A DNA stretch of 64,000 nt from an uncultured bacterium (GCA_903888485.1 CAISTS010000028.1:1-64000); one strand, 5' to 3'. Positions 1 to 10,920 are shown, counted from the stretch's first letter. Numbers and translations: made by a program. The notes: generated from the sequence alone by a model not told the origin.

Positions 1-729
<729 letters not shown>

Positions 730-748
730 CTATCTTTCTACCTGATCT

Positions 749-1618
749 CTAGACGGCTTCGGCGCCCGAGATGATTTCGATGAGTTCTTTGGTAATCATG
801 GCCTGGCGCTGGCGGTTGTACCGCAGCGTCAGCTTGTTGATCATTTCGCCGGCATTTCGGGTGGCAGAGTCCATGGCCGCCATCTGCGCGCCGTAGAACG
901 ACGCACCGTTCTCCAGCATGGCGCGGAAGGTCTGGATGGCGAGGTTGCGCGGCAATAACTCGGCGAGGATTTCATCGTCCGACGGCTCGTAGTCATAGAC
1001 CACATCGCTCGCGGCCGTTTGCGGCACCGGGAACGGGATGATCTGCTGGCGCGTGACGATCTGCGTGACCGCCGACTTGAAACGCGCGTAGATCATGGTG
1101 GCGACGTCGAATTCGCCGGCGTTGAACATGTCGGTGACGCGGCCCGCGACTTCGGCGGCTTCACTGAAGGCTACGGTCTTGCGGCCGAATTCGGTCATCT
1201 CACCGACAATTAGGTCGCGATAGTCGCGGCGCATGGCGTCGCGGCCTTTGCGGCCGACGGCGAGGATCTTGACCGTCTTACCCTGCTCGATGAACTCACG
1301 GATCAGGGTGCGCGCCGAGCGGATGATGTTGGAGTTGAAGCCGCCCGCGAGGCCGCGGTTGGCGGTCATGACGACAACGAGATGCACGTCGTCCTTGCCG
1401 GTGCCGGCCAGCATTTTCGAGGCGCCCTGGCGTCCGGCCGACGCGCCGGCGAGGTTACCCAGCATGCGCTCCATGCGCTCGGCGTAGGGGCGCGCGGCTT
1501 CGGCGGCCTCCTGTGCGCGGCGCAGCTTCGATGCCGCGACCATCTTCATGGCCGACGTAATCTTCTTGGTCGACTGCACCGAAGCGATGCGGACGCGGAA
1601 CTCTTTTAGGCTGGGCAT
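749..1618 (-). CDS. atpG: F1 ATP synthase subunit gamma
   Basis: Central rotor shaft of F1, coupling c-ring rotation to the catalytic sites. It is 289 residues, the usual length. The N-terminal helix begins [14 protein letters not shown] with the conserved [19 protein letters not shown] pattern, and the C-terminal helix carries [12 protein letters not shown] and [17 protein letters not shown], the two coiled-coil arms of gamma. It lies 22 bases after atpA and is clearly cotranscribed with it. Confidence 0.98.
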   Translation of the reverse strand: MPSLKEFRVRIASVQSTKKITSAMKMVAASKLRRAQEAAEAARPYAERMERMLGNLAGASAGRQGASKMLAGTGKDDVHLVVVMTANRGLAGGFNSNIIRSARTLIREFIEQGKTVKILAVGRKGRDAMRRDYRDLIVGEMTEFGRKTVAFSEAAEVAGRVTDMFNAGEFDVATMIYARFKSAVTQIVTRQQIIPFPVPQTAASDVVYDYEPSDDEILAELLPRNLAIQTFRAMLENGASFYGAQMAAMDSATRNAGEMINKLTLRYNRQRQAMITKELIEIISGAEAV

Positions 1619-1640
1619 GTCCCGAGCTTCCTAGCTGTCC

Positions 1641-3173
1641 TTAGGCGAACGCCGCCGTGAAGTCGTCGAGGAAGCTCTTCAGCTTCGCCGAGATGGCGTC
1701 GGTGAGCGCCTTTTCCTTGCGGATACCCGCGAAGATGTCGGGTGCGCGCTCACGCATGGCGGCAAGCATTGCGCTTTCATAGCGGCCGACGTCACGCACG
1801 GCGATTTTATCGAGGTAACCCTTCGTGCCGGCGTAAATCACCACAACCTGCTCTTCGACCGGAACCGGCTTGTACTGCGGCTGCTTGAGGAGTTCGGTCA
1901 AACGCTCGCCGCGGGCGAGCAGGCGTTGCGTCGCGGGATCGAGGTCCGAAGCGAACTGCGCGAAGGCCTTCATTTCGCGGTACTGGGCGAGCTCGAGCTT
2001 GATCGAACCGGCGACTTGTTTCATCGCCTTGATCTGGGCCGAGGAGCCGACGCGCGACACCGAGATGCCGACGTTCAGCGCGGGGCGAATGCCCTGATAG
2101 AAGAGGCTCGTTTCCAGGAAGATCTGGCCGTCGGTGATCGAGATCACGTTGGTCGGAATGTAGGCCGAGACGTCGTTGGCCTGGGTTTCGACGACCGGCA
2201 GCGCGGTGAGCGAGCCCGAACCGTTGGCTTCGTTCAGCTTCGCGGCGCGCTCGAGGAGGCGGCTGTGCAGATAGAACACGTCACCGGGATAAGCTTCGCG
2301 GCCCGGCGGACGGCGCAGGAGGAGCGACATCTGGCGGTAAGCGACGGCCTGCTTGGACAAGTCGTCATAGAAGATGACGGCGTGCATGCCGTTATCGCGG
2401 AAATACTCGCCCATGGCGCAGCCGGTGTAGGGCGCGAGGAACTGCATGGGCGCCGGGTCGGACGCGGTGGCAGCCACGATGATGGTGTATTCGAGCGCGC
2501 CATAGTCGGCGAGGGTCTTGACGACCTGCGCGACGGTCGAGCGCTTCTGGCCGACGGCGACGTAGATGCAGAACAGCTTTTCTTTGTCGCTGGTCGCTGC
2601 GTCGTTGACCTTCTTCTGATTGATGATGGTGTCGAGGATGACGGCGGTCTTGCCGGTCTGGCGGTCGCCGATGATGAGCTCGCGTTGGCCGCGGCCGATC
2701 GGAATGAGCGAATCAATCGCCTTGAGGCCCGTCTGCACCGGCTCGTGCACCGAACGGCGTGGAATGATGCCCGGCGCCTTCAGCTCGGCGAGGCGGCGTT
2801 CGGTGGTGCCGAGATCTCCCTTGCCGTCGATGGCATTGCCGAGGCCGTCCATGACGCGACCCAGAAGCGCCTTGCCGACGGGGACGTCGACGATGGTGCC
2901 GGTGCGCTTGACGGTGTCGCCTTCTTTGATGGTCGAGTCATCGCCGAAGATCACGATACCGACGTTGTCGGTCTCGAGGTTGAGCGCCATGCCTTTGATG
3001 CCGCCCGGGAACTCGACCATCTCGCCGGACTGGACGTTGTCGAGGCCATACACGCGGGCGATACCGTCACCGACGGCCAGCACCTGACCGACTTCGGCGG
3101 ACTCAGCTTCAGTGCCGAAATTGGCGATCTGCTGCTTGAGGATTGCGGAGATTTCTGCGGCGCGGATTTCCAT
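1641..3173 (-). CDS. atpA: F1 ATP synthase subunit alpha
   Basis: Non-catalytic nucleotide-binding subunit of the F1 hexamer, 510 residues as in other bacteria. The Walker A motif GDRQTGKT is near residue 170 and the alpha signature [14 protein letters not shown] is near residue 365. The N-terminus [16 protein letters not shown] is typical of alphaproteobacterial AtpA. The start codon directly abuts the stop of atpH, so the two are translationally coupled. Confidence 0.99.
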   Translation of the reverse strand: MEIRAAEISAILKQQIANFGTEAESAEVGQVLAVGDGIARVYGLDNVQSGEMVEFPGGIKGMALNLETDNVGIVIFGDDSTIKEGDTVKRTGTIVDVPVGKALLGRVMDGLGNAIDGKGDLGTTERRLAELKAPGIIPRRSVHEPVQTGLKAIDSLIPIGRGQRELIIGDRQTGKTAVILDTIINQKKVNDAATSDKEKLFCIYVAVGQKRSTVAQVVKTLADYGALEYTIIVAATASDPAPMQFLAPYTGCAMGEYFRDNGMHAVIFYDDLSKQAVAYRQMSLLLRRPPGREAYPGDVFYLHSRLLERAAKLNEANGSGSLTALPVVETQANDVSAYIPTNVISITDGQIFLETSLFYQGIRPALNVGISVSRVGSSAQIKAMKQVAGSIKLELAQYREMKAFAQFASDLDPATQRLLARGERLTELLKQPQYKPVPVEEQVVVIYAGTKGYLDKIAVRDVGRYESAMLAAMRERAPDIFAGIRKEKALTDAISAKLKSFLDDFTAAFA

Positions 3174-3734
3174 TTATCCGACCCCTTTCATGGCGAGCTT
3201 CAGACGTTGAAGTTTTGATTTCAGGGAACTGTCCACCATACGGCTGCCGACCTTGACGATCAGGCCGCCCAGGATGGACGGGTCAACTTTGGAGACGATG
3301 TCGACGTTGCGGCCGACGGACTTCTTGAGCGCTTCGATGAGCGACATGGTCTGGCTCTCGGACAACGCTGCGGCCGAGGTGACATGCGCCGTGGCTTGAC
3401 CGCGGCGCTCGGCGAGAATCTCGCGGAAGCCGGCGATGACGCCCGGCAGCGCGAACAAGCGGCGATTGGCGGCCAGCAGGCCTAAGAACTTATGCGCGAG
3501 CGGTGAGAGCTGCGCCTTGTCGGCGATGGCGGCGATGGCCTTGCTCTGCTCGGCGCGGCTAATGATCGGGCTCTTGATGAAGCGCTGAAAATCGGCGCTG
3601 TCCGCGATCATTTTGGAAAGGGCGGCAAGGTCGCCCGCGACGGCGTCGATGACGCCCTGTTCGTCGGCCAGGTCGTAGAGCGCCGATGCGTATCGCGCGC
3701 TCACGCCACTGACATTCACATTGTCCGCTGGCAC
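3174..3734 (-). CDS. atpH: F1 ATP synthase subunit delta
   Basis: Peripheral stator subunit joining F1 to the b subunits of Fo. It is 186 residues. The N-terminal helical domain (SARYASALYDLADEQG) and C-terminal GGLIVKVGSRMVDSSLKSKL segment match the OSCP/delta family. The chosen start is a GTG at 3734 with AAGGGG upstream; no in-frame ATG gives a complete N-terminal helix. It is the first gene of the run, so the operon promoter should lie in 3735-4055. The Fo genes are not adjacent, which is normal for this class. Confidence 0.96.
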   Translation of the reverse strand: MPADNVNVSGVSARYASALYDLADEQGVIDAVAGDLAALSKMIADSADFQRFIKSPIISRAEQSKAIAAIADKAQLSPLAHKFLGLLAANRRLFALPGVIAGFREILAERRGQATAHVTSAAALSESQTMSLIEALKKSVGRNVDIVSKVDPSILGGLIVKVGSRMVDSSLKSKLQRLKLAMKGVG

Positions 3735-4055
3735 CTTGGAAACGCCCCTTAAGACCCGCTAGAAGAACCGGAAAAGAAATCAACCTAAGTCGTTGATTTA
3801 GCGTGCGATTTTAGCCTCGTTACGACCGGGACCGCGACGCCGGCGGGTTCGTACCATACCGGTGTGGGCGTTGCAACAGACTCGCCTGCTATAAGCCTTT
3901 AGGAATTGGCCTTGGGAACCGATTCAGGGGCCGAATCGGCCCCTTTTGGACGCCTTATGGGGGCTGAGGGGCGGCCACCCCACCACGTTCCGGTCCGCGC
4001 CGGGTTGCCGCTTTGGCCAGCCCCCCCCCCTGCACCCTTCGGTCCCATCGGTCAC
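3735..4055. other. Gene-free stretch between atpH and priA
   Basis: About 320 bases without a convincing gene. It must hold the atp promoter on the minus strand, but I cannot pick clear -35/-10 boxes. On the plus strand it shows TGCTATAAG (3887-3895), resembling an extended -10 box, and two overlapping hairpins (3919-3939 and 3927-3943), the second followed by TTTT. Further right is a run of ten C (4021-4030), close to the priA stop. Confidence 0.6.
3919..3947 (+). terminator. Candidate small terminator with competing hairpin
   Basis: GGGGCCG (3927-3933), loop AAT, CGGCCCC (3937-3943) and then TTTT form a compact intrinsic-terminator shape reading plus. A second hairpin, CCGATTC (3919-3925) with GAATCGG (3933-3939), uses part of the same bases, so only one can form. 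No plus-strand gene is seen upstream to be terminated, so the role is uncertain. Confidence 0.35.
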
Positions 4056-6296
4056 TCAATAAAAACTATAGGGATCGACGTCGATCTGCACACGTACGGA
4101 GGAGAACACCTTTACGCCCGCGAGCCAGCTTCGCACCAACGGCTGCGGCGCGATGTCGCGCCGTGTTTTCAGTAACAGGCGATGCCGGTGCCTCCCGCGC
4201 AACAGCGCCATGAAGGCCGGTGCAGGACCCAGCACTTCGATGCCCTCGCCTTGTGGCGCGGCAGCCGCGAGGCCGCGGCCGGCGGCGATCACCGCGCCCT
4301 CGTCAGGCCCAGAAAGAATGAGCGCGGTCAGCCGGCCGAAGGGCGGCATGTCGAGCGATTGACGGATGGCGACTTCGCTGTCGATGAAGCCGTCTTCGTC
4401 ACCCGATGAGAGCGCCTGGATGACAGGATGCGCCGGATCGTGGGTCTGCAGGAACACACGGCCCGGGCGGTCGGCGCGGCCGGCGCGGCCGGCGACCTGA
4501 TGCAAAAGTTGGTGCGTGCGTTCGGCGGCGCGCAAGTCCCAGCCCGAGAGTCCCAAGTCGGCATCGACCACGCCGACGAATGTCAGGCCAGGGAAATGGT
4601 GGCCCTTGGCAAGTATTTGTGTGCCGACAACGATGTCGACGCGCCGTTCAAGAATGTCGGCGATCAATTCGGCCACGGCGGAGGGGCGTTCCAGCACATC
4701 GCTCGACACTACGCGTACGCGCGCCTCGGGCCAGCGGGCGATAGCCTCTTCGGCGACACGTTCGATGCCGGGGCCGCAGGGCACGAAACTGTCGGTATCG
4801 TTACAGGACGAGCACGTCTTGGGCAGTGGCGCGCCAAAGCCGCAGTGATGGCACTGCAGTTTGCGCGTCAGGCGATGCTCCACCAGCCAAGCTGTGCAGC
4901 GCGGACAGTTCAATCTATGGCCGCACGTCCGGCACAGCGTCAGCGGCGCATAGCCGCGCCGGTTCAGGAACAGCAGCGTTTGCTCGCCTGCTTGCAGGGT
5001 TTGTTCCACCGCCTTGACCAGCGGTGGAGCCAGCCACGCCCGGCCCCAGCGGCCTTTCTCGGGCGGATTTTTTTTCATGTCCACCACACCGATGCGCGGC
5101 AACGTCGCCGCGCCGTAGCGTGTCGGCAGGCGCACTTCCCCGTACCTTTGTTGGCGTACGTTGATCACCGTCTCCAGCGACGGCGTCGCCGACGCGAGCA
5201 CGATGGGAATGCCGCCCTCCTTGGCGCGCACCACGGCCATGTCGCGGGCGTGATAGATCACGCCGTCTTCCTGCTTGAAGGCGCCGTCGTGTTCCTCGTC
5301 CACAACGATGAGCCCCAAGTTTGTAAAGGGCAGAAACAGCGCCGATCGCGCGCCCACTACAATCTGCGCCGCACCGGTGGCTGCCCCGTGCCAGGTTTCA
5401 CGGCGCGCTTTATAGGTGAGGTCCGAGTGCCATTCGGCGGGCTCGGCGCCGAAGCGTTTGGCAAAACGCGCGAGACTCTGCGCCGTCAGCGCGATCTCAG
5501 GCACCAGCACGAGAACCTGTTTCCCGGCACGCAGCGCCTCGGCCACGGCTTCCAGGTAGACCTCGGTCTTGCCCGAGCCGGTGACGCCATCGAGCACCGT
5601 CACCGAGAATCCCGCATTGACCTTTTCCCGTAGTGCGTCCGCAGCTTCACGCTGCGTCGCTTCGAGTACCGGCTGATGGTGTGCGGGGTCCGCAAGTGCA
5701 GACGGCGACGCCGGCTGCGCTTCGACCACCGCGAGGGCGCCCTTGGCAATGAGATCACGGATCACGCCCGCGCCAATGCCCGACTCTCGTGCGAGGGCCG
5801 CAGCGGATTCAAACGGCCCCTTGCGCGCGGCAATGGCCAGCACCGCTTCGCGTGCAGGCGTCGCTTTCACGCCGATGGACATGAGCGAGACACCCGTCGC
5901 CGTGATCGCGGTCTGCGCCTTGGCCTGCGGCCAGCGGCGCGCCGGATTGAGCGTCATGCGCAGCACTGCACCCGCAGGCTGCAGGGTGTAGCCGGCGACC
6001 CAGTCGATGAAGCGGCGTAGGACGTCGGGCAAAGCCGGCAGATCGAGCCTGTGGACAACTTCGCGCAGCTTGGCTTCGGCCACGCCGCCGATGCCCGGTC
6101 CCCAGACCACACCCACTTCAAAGCGGCGCGCCAGCGGCACTTCGACGATGTCGCCGAGCGCGAGCGTAAGCCCCTCCGGCACGATGTAGTCGTAGGCCGT
6201 CTCCACCGGCAGCGGCAGCAGCACGGAAACGCGCGCGCCTGCTTGGAAGGCGGCGGCGGGAAATAGTTCTGCGGACGTGGATTGGGGAGAAGTCAT
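4056..6296 (-). CDS. priA: Primosomal protein N' (replication restart helicase)
   Basis: DNA helicase that recognises abandoned forks and reloads the replisome. It is 746 residues. The N-terminal DNA-binding domain is followed by Walker [16 protein letters not shown] near residue 245 and the DEEH box ([15 protein letters not shown]). Between the helicase lobes is the paired zinc-binding region with [18 protein letters not shown] and CSSC. The start at 6296 is 46 bases from the divergent aldolase gene, so the two promoters must overlap. No strong ribosome binding site precedes this ATG. Confidence 0.97.
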   Translation of the reverse strand: MTSPQSTSAELFPAAAFQAGARVSVLLPLPVETAYDYIVPEGLTLALGDIVEVPLARRFEVGVVWGPGIGGVAEAKLREVVHRLDLPALPDVLRRFIDWVAGYTLQPAGAVLRMTLNPARRWPQAKAQTAITATGVSLMSIGVKATPAREAVLAIAARKGPFESAAALARESGIGAGVIRDLIAKGALAVVEAQPASPSALADPAHHQPVLEATQREAADALREKVNAGFSVTVLDGVTGSGKTEVYLEAVAEALRAGKQVLVLVPEIALTAQSLARFAKRFGAEPAEWHSDLTYKARRETWHGAATGAAQIVVGARSALFLPFTNLGLIVVDEEHDGAFKQEDGVIYHARDMAVVRAKEGGIPIVLASATPSLETVINVRQQRYGEVRLPTRYGAATLPRIGVVDMKKNPPEKGRWGRAWLAPPLVKAVEQTLQAGEQTLLFLNRRGYAPLTLCRTCGHRLNCPRCTAWLVEHRLTRKLQCHHCGFGAPLPKTCSSCNDTDSFVPCGPGIERVAEEAIARWPEARVRVVSSDVLERPSAVAELIADILERRVDIVVGTQILAKGHHFPGLTFVGVVDADLGLSGWDLRAAERTHQLLHQVAGRAGRADRPGRVFLQTHDPAHPVIQALSSGDEDGFIDSEVAIRQSLDMPPFGRLTALILSGPDEGAVIAAGRGLAAAAPQGEGIEVLGPAPAFMALLRGRHRHRLLLKTRRDIAPQPLVRSWLAGVKVFSSVRVQIDVDPYSFY

Positions 6297-6342
6297 GGTC
6301 TACACTTGCGGCCTACACTTACGCAGGGGACCGGATACTTCC

Positions 6343-6996
6343 ATGAAATTCTTCGTCGATACCGCCGACATCAAAGAGATCAAGGACCTCGCCGCCACGG
6401 GTATGGTCGATGGGGTGACCACCAATCCGTCGCTGGCCGCCAAGTCGGGCAAGAAATTCGTCGAATTGATCACTGAGATCTGCGCGGTGTGTCCCGGGCC
6501 CGTCAGCGCCGAGGTCACGGCGCTCGATCACGCGACCATGATGAAGGAAGCCGAGGTTCTCCGGAAAATCGCAAAGAACGTCACCATCAAGGTCCCGCTG
6601 ACGCCCGATGGCCTCAAAACCTGCAAGGCACTGTCCGACGACGGCACCATGGTGAACGTCACTTTGTGCTTCTCGCCGGCGCAGGCCCTCTTGGCCGCCA
6701 AGGCGGGTGCGGCCTTCATTTCGCCCTTCGTGGGCCGCCTCGACGATGTCGGCCAGGATGGCATGGAGCTGATCGACGATATTTGCACCATTTACCGTAA
6801 TTACGGGTTTGCCACCGAGGTATTGGTGGCTTCGATCCGCCACCCCATGCATGTAGTGGAAGCGGCCAAGATCGGCGCCCATGTGGCCACCATGCCGCCC
6901 GCCACCCTCAGGCAGTTGTTCAATCATCCGTTAACCGACAAGGGGCTAAAAGCCTTCATGGATGATTGGGCGAAGACCGGGCAGTCGATCCTCTGA
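6343..6996 (+). CDS. Transaldolase / fructose-6-phosphate aldolase family protein
   Basis: Class I aldolase of the short transaldolase subfamily, acting on sugar phosphates through a Schiff base. The ATG at 6343 gives 217 residues, the family length, beginning [13 protein letters not shown] with the [10 protein letters not shown] motif; the Schiff-base lysine lies in NVTIKVPLT near residue 85. The family includes both transaldolase (tal) and fructose-6-phosphate aldolase (fsa); the sequence does not decide which, although a position beside priA and atp is common in alphaproteobacteria. The frame stays open for 66 bases upstream into priA but lacks family similarity there. Confidence 0.93.
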   Translation: MKFFVDTADIKEIKDLAATGMVDGVTTNPSLAAKSGKKFVELITEICAVCPGPVSAEVTALDHATMMKEAEVLRKIAKNVTIKVPLTPDGLKTCKALSDDGTMVNVTLCFSPAQALLAAKAGAAFISPFVGRLDDVGQDGMELIDDICTIYRNYGFATEVLVASIRHPMHVVEAAKIGAHVATMPPATLRQLFNHPLTDKGLKAFMDDWAKTGQSIL

Positions 6997-7033
6997 CAGT
7001 CCGGCCCCACGCTCAGCAGGGGTAGAGGGGCAC

Positions 7034-7762
7034 ATGGCTGACAACTTCAAGGCTGGCACCAAGGACGTCGGTGTCGGACCCAAGACCGATCTGCGCGAGG
7101 GCGATGTGGTCGCGTACTTGCGCCGCAATCCGCGCCTCTTGCTCAACAATCCCGACATCTTGTCCGCCATCGCGCCCGAGACGCGCTTCGAGACCGATAC
7201 CGTTGTCGTCGATATGCAGCGTTTCGTCGTCGAGCGCCTGCGCCGTCAGGTGGATGATCTGAAAGCCTCCAGCGACAGCCTCGTCTCGACCACGCGCTCC
7301 AACATGTCGCTGGTCGAGCGTTCCATGGAATGCGCGCTGGCCCTGCTCTACGCGCGCGACTTCAACGAACTCGCCCAGGTCCTGCACGACGATGTGCCGG
7401 TGCATCTCGGCGTCGATTCCGTCTCCATCGGCTTTGAAGCCGATTCCATTCCCGCGGAAGCCGGTCACATCATCCGCACACTGGCGCCGGGCACCGTCGC
7501 CGCGCTGGTGCCGGGCGACGTTAGCACGCGCATTCGCGCCGAGACCGAAGGCGAGACCATGCTGTACGGCAGCGCCGCCGGCCTCGTACGCTCCGACGCC
7601 CTCGTCGCTCTGCCCGACGGTGAAGGTTTGCCGGCCGGTCTGTTTGCCGTAGGCTGCCGCAATCCGGGTCACTTCGAGCCGGGCCAGGGTACCGAGCTGA
7701 TCGCTTTCCTCGGCCATGTCACCCGTTACGCCGTGGGACGTTGGTGGACACTGAAGCTTTAG
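7034..7762 (+). CDS. DUF484 family protein
   Basis: Cytoplasmic protein of about 242 residues starting MADNFKAGTKDVGVG. GAGGGGCAC precedes the ATG at 7034, favouring it over an upstream in-frame start. The N-terminal part has the DUF484 pattern VVAYLRRNPRLLLNNPDIL, then a short coiled coil (VVDMQRFVVERLRRQVDDLK), then a GAF-like C-terminal domain. The family is typically found just upstream of xerC, and here it overlaps xerC by about 19 bases, so translational coupling is likely. The biochemical function is unknown. Confidence 0.9.
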   Translation: MADNFKAGTKDVGVGPKTDLREGDVVAYLRRNPRLLLNNPDILSAIAPETRFETDTVVVDMQRFVVERLRRQVDDLKASSDSLVSTTRSNMSLVERSMECALALLYARDFNELAQVLHDDVPVHLGVDSVSIGFEADSIPAEAGHIIRTLAPGTVAALVPGDVSTRIRAETEGETMLYGSAAGLVRSDALVALPDGEGLPAGLFAVGCRNPGHFEPGQGTELIAFLGHVTRYAVGRWWTLKL

Positions 7763-8688
7763 AGATCTCGTTTGCCGCACGCGGCGACCTCGTCGCCGCC
7801 ATCGCCGATTGGCGTGCCTGGCTTAATGCCGAGCGCCGCGCTTCCAAGCACACCGCCGACGCCTATGGCCGCGACCTTTCGGCGTTCCTTACGTTCCTCA
7901 CCGACCATCTGGGCGCGCAGGCCGATTGCACCGATCTCGCCTGTCTGAAGCCCGCCGATTTCCGCAGCTACCTCGCGCACCGCGCGAACCTCGGTATCGC
8001 ACGCAGCTCCATCGCGCGGGGTATGTCGACCTTGCGCAATTTCTTCCGTTTCTTGGGGCGCACCGGCCGTGCGGAGAATCCCGCCATCGGAACGGTGAAG
8101 ACGCCGCGCCTGCCCAAGACCGTACCAAAGGCCATCGACCAGGACGACGCCATGCGCGCCATCGCGCTGGCCGAAGAACTGCAGCAGGAGCCATGGATCG
8201 CCGCGCGCGACAGCGCGCTATTGATTCTGCTCTACGGCTGCGGTCTGCGTATCGGCGAAGCACTCGGGTTGACCTGCGCCGATGCGCCGACGGGCGATAC
8301 AATGCGCGTCATCGGCAAAGGTCAAAAGGAACGCGTTGTTCCGGTGCTGCCGGTCGTGCGCGAAGCCATCGCCGCCTATCGTGAGATCTGTCCCTTCGCC
8401 GCCACGCCCGGTGCGCCGCTGTTTGTCGGTAAACGCGGCAAGGCGCTCAATCCCGGTGTCGTACAGCGCCAGGTGCGCACGCTGCGCGCCCACTTGGGCC
8501 TCGCCGACAGCGCGACGCCGCATGCGTTCCGTCATAGCTTCGCCACGCACTTGCTGGCCGACGGCGGCGACTTACGTACGATTCAGGAGCTATTGGGCCA
8601 CGCTTCGCTGTCAACGACACAGCGCTACACCGTGGTCGATGCCGCGCGCCTCGCCAAGGTCTACGAAAAGGCGCATCCGCGCGCTTAG
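7744..8688 (+). CDS. xerC: Tyrosine recombinase XerC
   Basis: Site-specific recombinase resolving chromosome dimers at dif with XerD. It is about 314 residues: an N-terminal SAM-like core-binding domain (ADAYGRDLSAFLTFL), then a catalytic domain with Arg in YGCGLRIGEALG, Lys in GKGQKERVVP, HxxR in HAFRHSFATHLL, His in LLGHASLSTTQRY and the Tyr nucleophile there. GTG at 7744 is chosen because GGGA lies 5 bases upstream; TTG at 7741 is the alternative. It shares its last bases with the convergent rhomboid gene. The context is chromosomal housekeeping, not phage. Confidence 0.95.
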   Translation: MDTEALEISFAARGDLVAAIADWRAWLNAERRASKHTADAYGRDLSAFLTFLTDHLGAQADCTDLACLKPADFRSYLAHRANLGIARSSIARGMSTLRNFFRFLGRTGRAENPAIGTVKTPRLPKTVPKAIDQDDAMRAIALAEELQQEPWIAARDSALLILLYGCGLRIGEALGLTCADAPTGDTMRVIGKGQKERVVPVLPVVREAIAAYREICPFAATPGAPLFVGKRGKALNPGVVQRQVRTLRAHLGLADSATPHAFRHSFATHLLADGGDLRTIQELLGHASLSTTQRYTVVDAARLAKVYEKAHPRA

Positions 8689-9470
8689 TTCCAGGGTCCG
8701 CGCCGATGCGGCCCTGAGTCCGGTACCGAACCCCTCGCCACAACCTTGATGGGCCGCTTGTCGATGGCGAAGGGCCGCGAATGCGGTTGTTCGAAGGCGT
8801 GCACGTCGCGCTTCTTAAAGAAGAACACCAGCGCCGCGCCGGCGATAAAACCGCCAATATGTGCGAGGAACGCCACGCCCGGCTGGCCCGCGCTCACTGA
8901 CGCCGAACTCAAAAGCTGGCCCCCGAACCAGAAGCCGAGCACGATGAAGGCCGGAACGTTGATGACCGTGATGATGCCGAAGAATACCAGAACTTTGACG
9001 TTGGAGCGCGGATGCAGCACGAGGTAGGAGCCGAGCACCCCCGCGATGGCGCCCGACGCACCGATCATCGGCACATCGGAGCCGGGCGCGGCGATGCTTT
9101 GCGACAGCGCCGCCGCTATGCCGCACAAAAGGTAGAACGCGAGATAGCGCTTGTGGCCGAGCGAAGCTTCGATGTTGTCGCCGAAGATGAACAGGTAACC
9201 CATGTTACCGAGGAAATGCATCCAGCCCCCGTGCATGAACATGGACGTGAAGATGGTCAGCCACGCCGGCACGGACGGCAGGCGCGAGTCCATCTCGAGG
9301 CTTCCGAACAGGTGACCGGGCGTGAGGCCAAAGGCGGCCACCGCCACGTCGTTGCCCTGTTCACCCAGCGAGAGTTGCAATAAAAAAGCCGCCGCACAGG
9401 CGATAATCAGCCCGTAGTTCACGAAAGGCGTAATCGTGTGCGGGTTGTCGTCGCGAATCGGTAGGAACAT
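8685..9470 (-). CDS. Rhomboid family intramembrane serine protease
   Basis: Integral inner-membrane protease of 261 residues with about six hydrophobic segments. The serine nucleophile is in GASGAIAGVLGSY in the middle of the protein and the histidine is in FLAHIGGFIAG near the C-terminus, the rhomboid dyad. The HGGWMHFLGNMGYLFIFG loop and membrane helix are also typical. A charged cytoplasmic tail follows. The substrate is unknown. It converges on xerC with a 4-base overlap of stop codons. Confidence 0.94.
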   Translation of the reverse strand: MFLPIRDDNPHTITPFVNYGLIIACAAAFLLQLSLGEQGNDVAVAAFGLTPGHLFGSLEMDSRLPSVPAWLTIFTSMFMHGGWMHFLGNMGYLFIFGDNIEASLGHKRYLAFYLLCGIAAALSQSIAAPGSDVPMIGASGAIAGVLGSYLVLHPRSNVKVLVFFGIITVINVPAFIVLGFWFGGQLLSSASVSAGQPGVAFLAHIGGFIAGAALVFFFKKRDVHAFEQPHSRPFAIDKRPIKVVARGSVPDSGPHRRGPWN

Positions 9471-9546
9471 AAAAACCCTTGTGGGGCGGGATGCGTTACA
9501 GCGAGAAGAGCTTAACAGAAAGCCGGCGAAGCCCTAAAAGGTTCGC

Positions 9547-10140
9547 ATGAAATCCGTTCCGGCCCTCCTTGCTTCTTTGGTCTTCGCCCAGCCTGTCGCG
9601 GCAGCCGACCCGACCACCTATCCCGACACCGACACCGACAAGCCGTGCACCAGCCCGGGCGAGAGCCCCGAGTGCGCGGCCAAGACCTTCTGGCTGTGCA
9701 CGGAGAAGTCCGTGGCCACCTGCAAGCTTGCCGGCCTCAATGTCCAGGCCGACGGCACGCAGCACAAGGACGACGGCACCGCGAAGAGCATTGCTTGGCT
9801 CAAGCCCTGGACCCAGACGTGGAATGAACTTCTGGCCGTCACACACCCCGACTACACCGTCTGGCAAATCGAAGGCTGGCGCGAGGTTAACAGCCAGCGC
9901 CTGCGTGGTGTGCCCGGCAATCGGCGCAACATGGCCGGCGATCTCGAGATGATGATCACTATGGCCGATGCCGGCGGCATGCAGGAGCGCGAGAGTGTGT
10001 TCCTGGCCGAACGCAAAGGTGTGTGGAGCGTCACGGGATTTGCGCGCTGGCGCGAAGGGCGCAACGTCACCGCTTGCGAGAAGCGTAAGCTCGGCTCGCT
10101 CGCGTGCCGTTACACCATTCCCGGCATCACCTCCTGGTAA
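9547..10140 (+). CDS. Secreted six-cysteine domain protein (stand-alone form)
   Basis: It is 197 residues with a clear signal peptide (MKSVPALLASLVFAQPVAAA, cleaved after about residue 20). I do not recognise a named family. Cysteines fall at 34, 43, 51, 59, 177 and 187; the N-terminal four sit in the pattern PC-x8-C-x2-KT-x3-C-x7-C-x3-GL. The same pattern and the same six positions recur in the proteins at 21897-22949 and 22968-24050, which carry an extra C-terminal domain absent here. Toward the C-terminus GVWSVTGFARW corresponds to GGWRMVGWSSS and DKWVIVGWHSS in those two. Six cysteines in an exported protein suggest three disulfides. It is flanked by unrelated minus-strand genes, so it is probably expressed alone. 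Confidence 0.85.
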   Translation: MKSVPALLASLVFAQPVAAADPTTYPDTDTDKPCTSPGESPECAAKTFWLCTEKSVATCKLAGLNVQADGTQHKDDGTAKSIAWLKPWTQTWNELLAVTHPDYTVWQIEGWREVNSQRLRGVPGNRRNMAGDLEMMITMADAGGMQERESVFLAERKGVWSVTGFARWREGRNVTACEKRKLGSLACRYTIPGITSW

Positions 10141-10908
10141 CTATTTTATTTCGCCGCGCAGGCGCGCGACGTGTTCGAACCGGGCGATCGCGACCCGTTC
10201 CATTTCCGGCGTCATCCTGAAACCGTCGTCGATACCCTTGCTCTGCCAGTCCTTCTTGGCGTGTGCGAATTTCTCACGCTGACGATCCAGGGCATTACCG
10301 GGCGATGCAAATTGCTCGCAGGTCTCGGTATCGATCTTTCTGTGATTGACGAGACGGCGCAGGCACGCGCGGTACAGCGTGTCCTCCGTCCCGTGCTTGC
10401 GAAAATCGGGTTCTTCGGGAAACCCCTGAATCATGTCGTGCCAGACCCGGCGTACACAGAAGTTGATCGGGCAGCTTTCGTCGAGTGAAGGGCGCCAATC
10501 CTCGTGCATGGGCATGTCGACTTTCACCCGCGTGAAGACGTAGCCCAGGGAATCTTCGGCCAGCAGCGCCTGGAGGCAGGTGTGGACATGGTTGGGATAG
10601 AACACATCGTCGGCATCAAGAAAGAACAAGAATTGGCCGGCTGTTTCACGGACCGCGCGGTTGCGCGAGAAAGCCGCGCCCCGATTGATATCGTTGGCAA
10701 GTACGCGCACGCCCTGCTGCCCTTTCAGGATGGCAGCGGTCACGTCGGCCGAACAATCATCGACGACGACAATTTCGAAATCGGCGGCGAGGCCTTGCGC
10801 CCGACAGTGCGCAATGGATGCGCGTGCGCTATTCAGCGTGCGGACAATGGTCTTGGCGGCGTTATACGCCGGGATGATGATCGCGGCGCCAGGCGTGCGC
10901 GGCGTCAT
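10141..10908 (-). CDS. Family 2 glycosyltransferase
   Basis: GT-A fold glycosyltransferase of 255 residues, predicted cytoplasmic. The nucleotide-sugar-binding N-terminus is AIIIPAYNAAKTIVRTL, followed by VVVDDCSADVT and the metal-binding FFLDADDVFYPNH near residue 100. There is no membrane segment. Donor and acceptor cannot be told from sequence. It begins 12 bases after lpdA on the same strand, so it probably trails the sucAB-lpdA transcript, an unusual partner for TCA genes. Confidence 0.88.
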   Translation of the reverse strand: MTPRTPGAAIIIPAYNAAKTIVRTLNSARASIAHCRAQGLAADFEIVVVDDCSADVTAAILKGQQGVRVLANDINRGAAFSRNRAVRETAGQFLFFLDADDVFYPNHVHTCLQALLAEDSLGYVFTRVKVDMPMHEDWRPSLDESCPINFCVRRVWHDMIQGFPEEPDFRKHGTEDTLYRACLRRLVNHRKIDTETCEQFASPGNALDRQREKFAHAKKDWQSKGIDDGFRMTPEMERVAIARFEHVARLRGEIK

Positions 10909-10920
10909 AGGGATATCACG

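Noticed and set aside
1926-3218. Long open frame on the plus strand opposite atpA
   Set aside because: It is antisense to a certain gene, has no ribosome binding site or recognisable domain, and is explained by the high GC content and third-position bias of atpA.
4428-5633. Open frame of 400 codons opposite priA
   Set aside because: Antisense shadow with no motif; priA is complete with all helicase and zinc motifs on the other strand.
7744-8688. Tyrosine recombinase as a sign of an integrated element
   Set aside because: Context beside DUF484, priA and atp genes is the standard chromosomal xerC locus, with no attachment-site repeats or phage genes around.
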